A stretch of DNA of 12,084 nucleotides from Deinococcus sp. Lineage in GTDB: Bacteria; Deinococcota; Deinococci; Deinococcales; Deinococcaceae. Where the stretch lies: assembly GCA_018260375.1 (NCBI GenBank), contig JAGLBF010000069.1, positions 1-12,084 on the forward strand, read 5' to 3'. The notes under the pieces were generated by a model that saw only the letters and a list, made by a program, of their open reading frames with translations, searched no databases and was not told the DNA's origin. The position numbers were made by a program, and so were the translations under genes. Shown one piece after another: positions 11,866 to 12,084 of this stretch (within the stretch, counting starts at the first letter, position 1; each line of letters begins with the position of its first letter).

Positions 11866-11887
11866 ACCGTTAGATACCACGAACGGT
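11866..11887. repeat. Short inverted repeat after the last gene
   Basis: ACCGTT (11866-11871) and AACGGT (11882-11887) form a perfect 6-bp stem with a 10-nt loop, directly after the stop codon and 3 nt before the terminator. It may stabilise the mRNA 3' end. Confidence 0.35.
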
Positions 11888-11890
11888 AGA

Positions 11891-11929
11891 GCACTTCTCT
11901 GGCCTGAGCGCTGGTGAGGTGCATTTTTT
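11891..11929 (+). terminator. Intrinsic terminator of the small gene
   Basis: GCACTTC (11891-11897) pairs with GAGGTGC (11916-11922), one T-G wobble, extended by CT/GG pairs after a T-T mismatch. Six T residues follow at 11924-11929. The region from 11931 to 12031 shows nothing that I can support. Confidence 0.75.
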
Positions 11930-12031
11930 GTTAGTGTGCTGGCAGAGCATACGAGCTGCGCTTGCCTACCGCGAAATGCATACTTATTTCTACGCCCGCC
12001 TCCCAGAATTCACCGCGTGGTTGACACGGTT

Positions 12032-12084
12032 GATACGGATTCCGATTGATTTGGCGTACTTCCGAATCAATCCGAGCGGATGCG
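12032..12084. repeat. Dispersed palindromic repeat, right copy (inverted, cut by window end)
   Basis: This is the inverted partner of 53-105: 49 of 52 positions match, including the 35-nt perfect core. The last window base falls inside what is probably a longer element, because the left copy continues for up to 52 more bases in the corresponding direction. Just before it, TTGACACGG-TTGATACGG (12021-12038) is a 9-bp tandem duplication that partly enters the repeat and is absent from the left copy. Confidence 0.85.

Noticed and set aside
11565..12006. 10-bp inverted match CTGGGAGGCG (11565-11574) / CGCCTCCCAG (11997-12006)
   Set aside because: A 10-bp match somewhere in 12 kb is expected many times by chance.
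12021..12026. Perfect TTGACA as a promoter -35 leading out of the window
   Set aside because: No acceptable -10 hexamer 16-18 nt downstream; the region is the edge of the dispersed repeat.
53..12084. Inverted repeats as ends of a 12-kb transposon or integron-like unit
   Set aside because: No transposase or recombinase is present, no target-site duplication can be seen, and the content is core translation, lipid and transcription genes. A dispersed repeat family is simpler.
1..12084. Radiation/desiccation response motif (RDRM) of Deinococcus
   Set aside because: I looked for the TTATGTCATTGACATAA-like palindrome in the intergenic regions and found no convincing match, so none of these genes is assigned to that regulon.

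Overview
The window looks like a core-genome segment from the Deinococcus lineage (Deinococcota). The supports are: a short archaeal-type aspartyl-tRNA synthetase (439 aa) with the two residues that mark the tRNA-non-discriminating enzyme of D. radiodurans; a primary sigma factor with a long Lys/Ala/Pro-rich N-terminus; a full-length EF-Ts (about 265 aa), unlike the short Thermus form; and several start codons that sit only 7 nt after a -10-like hexamer, the leaderless-mRNA layout common in Deinococcus. Base composition, judged by eye, is moderately GC-rich and lower than in many Deinococcus genomes. No phage, CRISPR, transposase, tRNA or rRNA gene was seen.

Layout. Positions 1-223 hold one copy of a dispersed palindromic repeat and the upstream region of a cyclodeaminase-like gene (224-868, +). 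Two minus-strand genes follow: a 23S/16S rRNA pseudouridine synthase (946-1698) and a four-helix membrane protein (1818-2159). The centre is the conserved translation/lipid block rpsB (2319), tsf (3209), pyrH (4299), frr (5334), cdsA (5882-6823), all +. It is not one tight operon: hairpin terminators follow rpsB and tsf, and pyrH and frr each have their own putative promoter. Next is a minus-strand branched-chain amino acid type binding protein (6974-8125), divergent from aspS (8455-9774, +), which is followed by the primary sigma factor rpoD (9854-11563) and a small disordered protein (11674-11862). A second, inverted copy of the dispersed repeat runs to the last base.

The most interesting piece is the leader of aspS (about 8245-8454). 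A good promoter is followed at once by a 24-codon leaderless ORF that ends ...Gly-Asn-Asp-His-Pro-stop inside a hairpin. That hairpin shares an 11-nt sequence with a following intrinsic terminator, and its 3' arm can instead pair with the 5' arm of the terminator. This is the architecture of ribosome-mediated attenuation. Asn and Asp codons sit at the decision point, which fits a synthetase expected to charge both tRNA-Asp and tRNA-Asn. I infer this from the sequence alone.

Other regulatory structure: three 16-bp tandem repeats abutting the likely promoter of the pseudouridine synthase; an ATTGTATACAAT palindrome over the -10 of the binding-protein gene; a TGGTCACT element at the same distance from the -10 in front of both pyrH and frr; and overlapping divergent promoters in front of rpsB. 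The two repeat copies near the window ends suggest that the window may be a contig broken at repeats, not a mobile unit, because everything between them is housekeeping.
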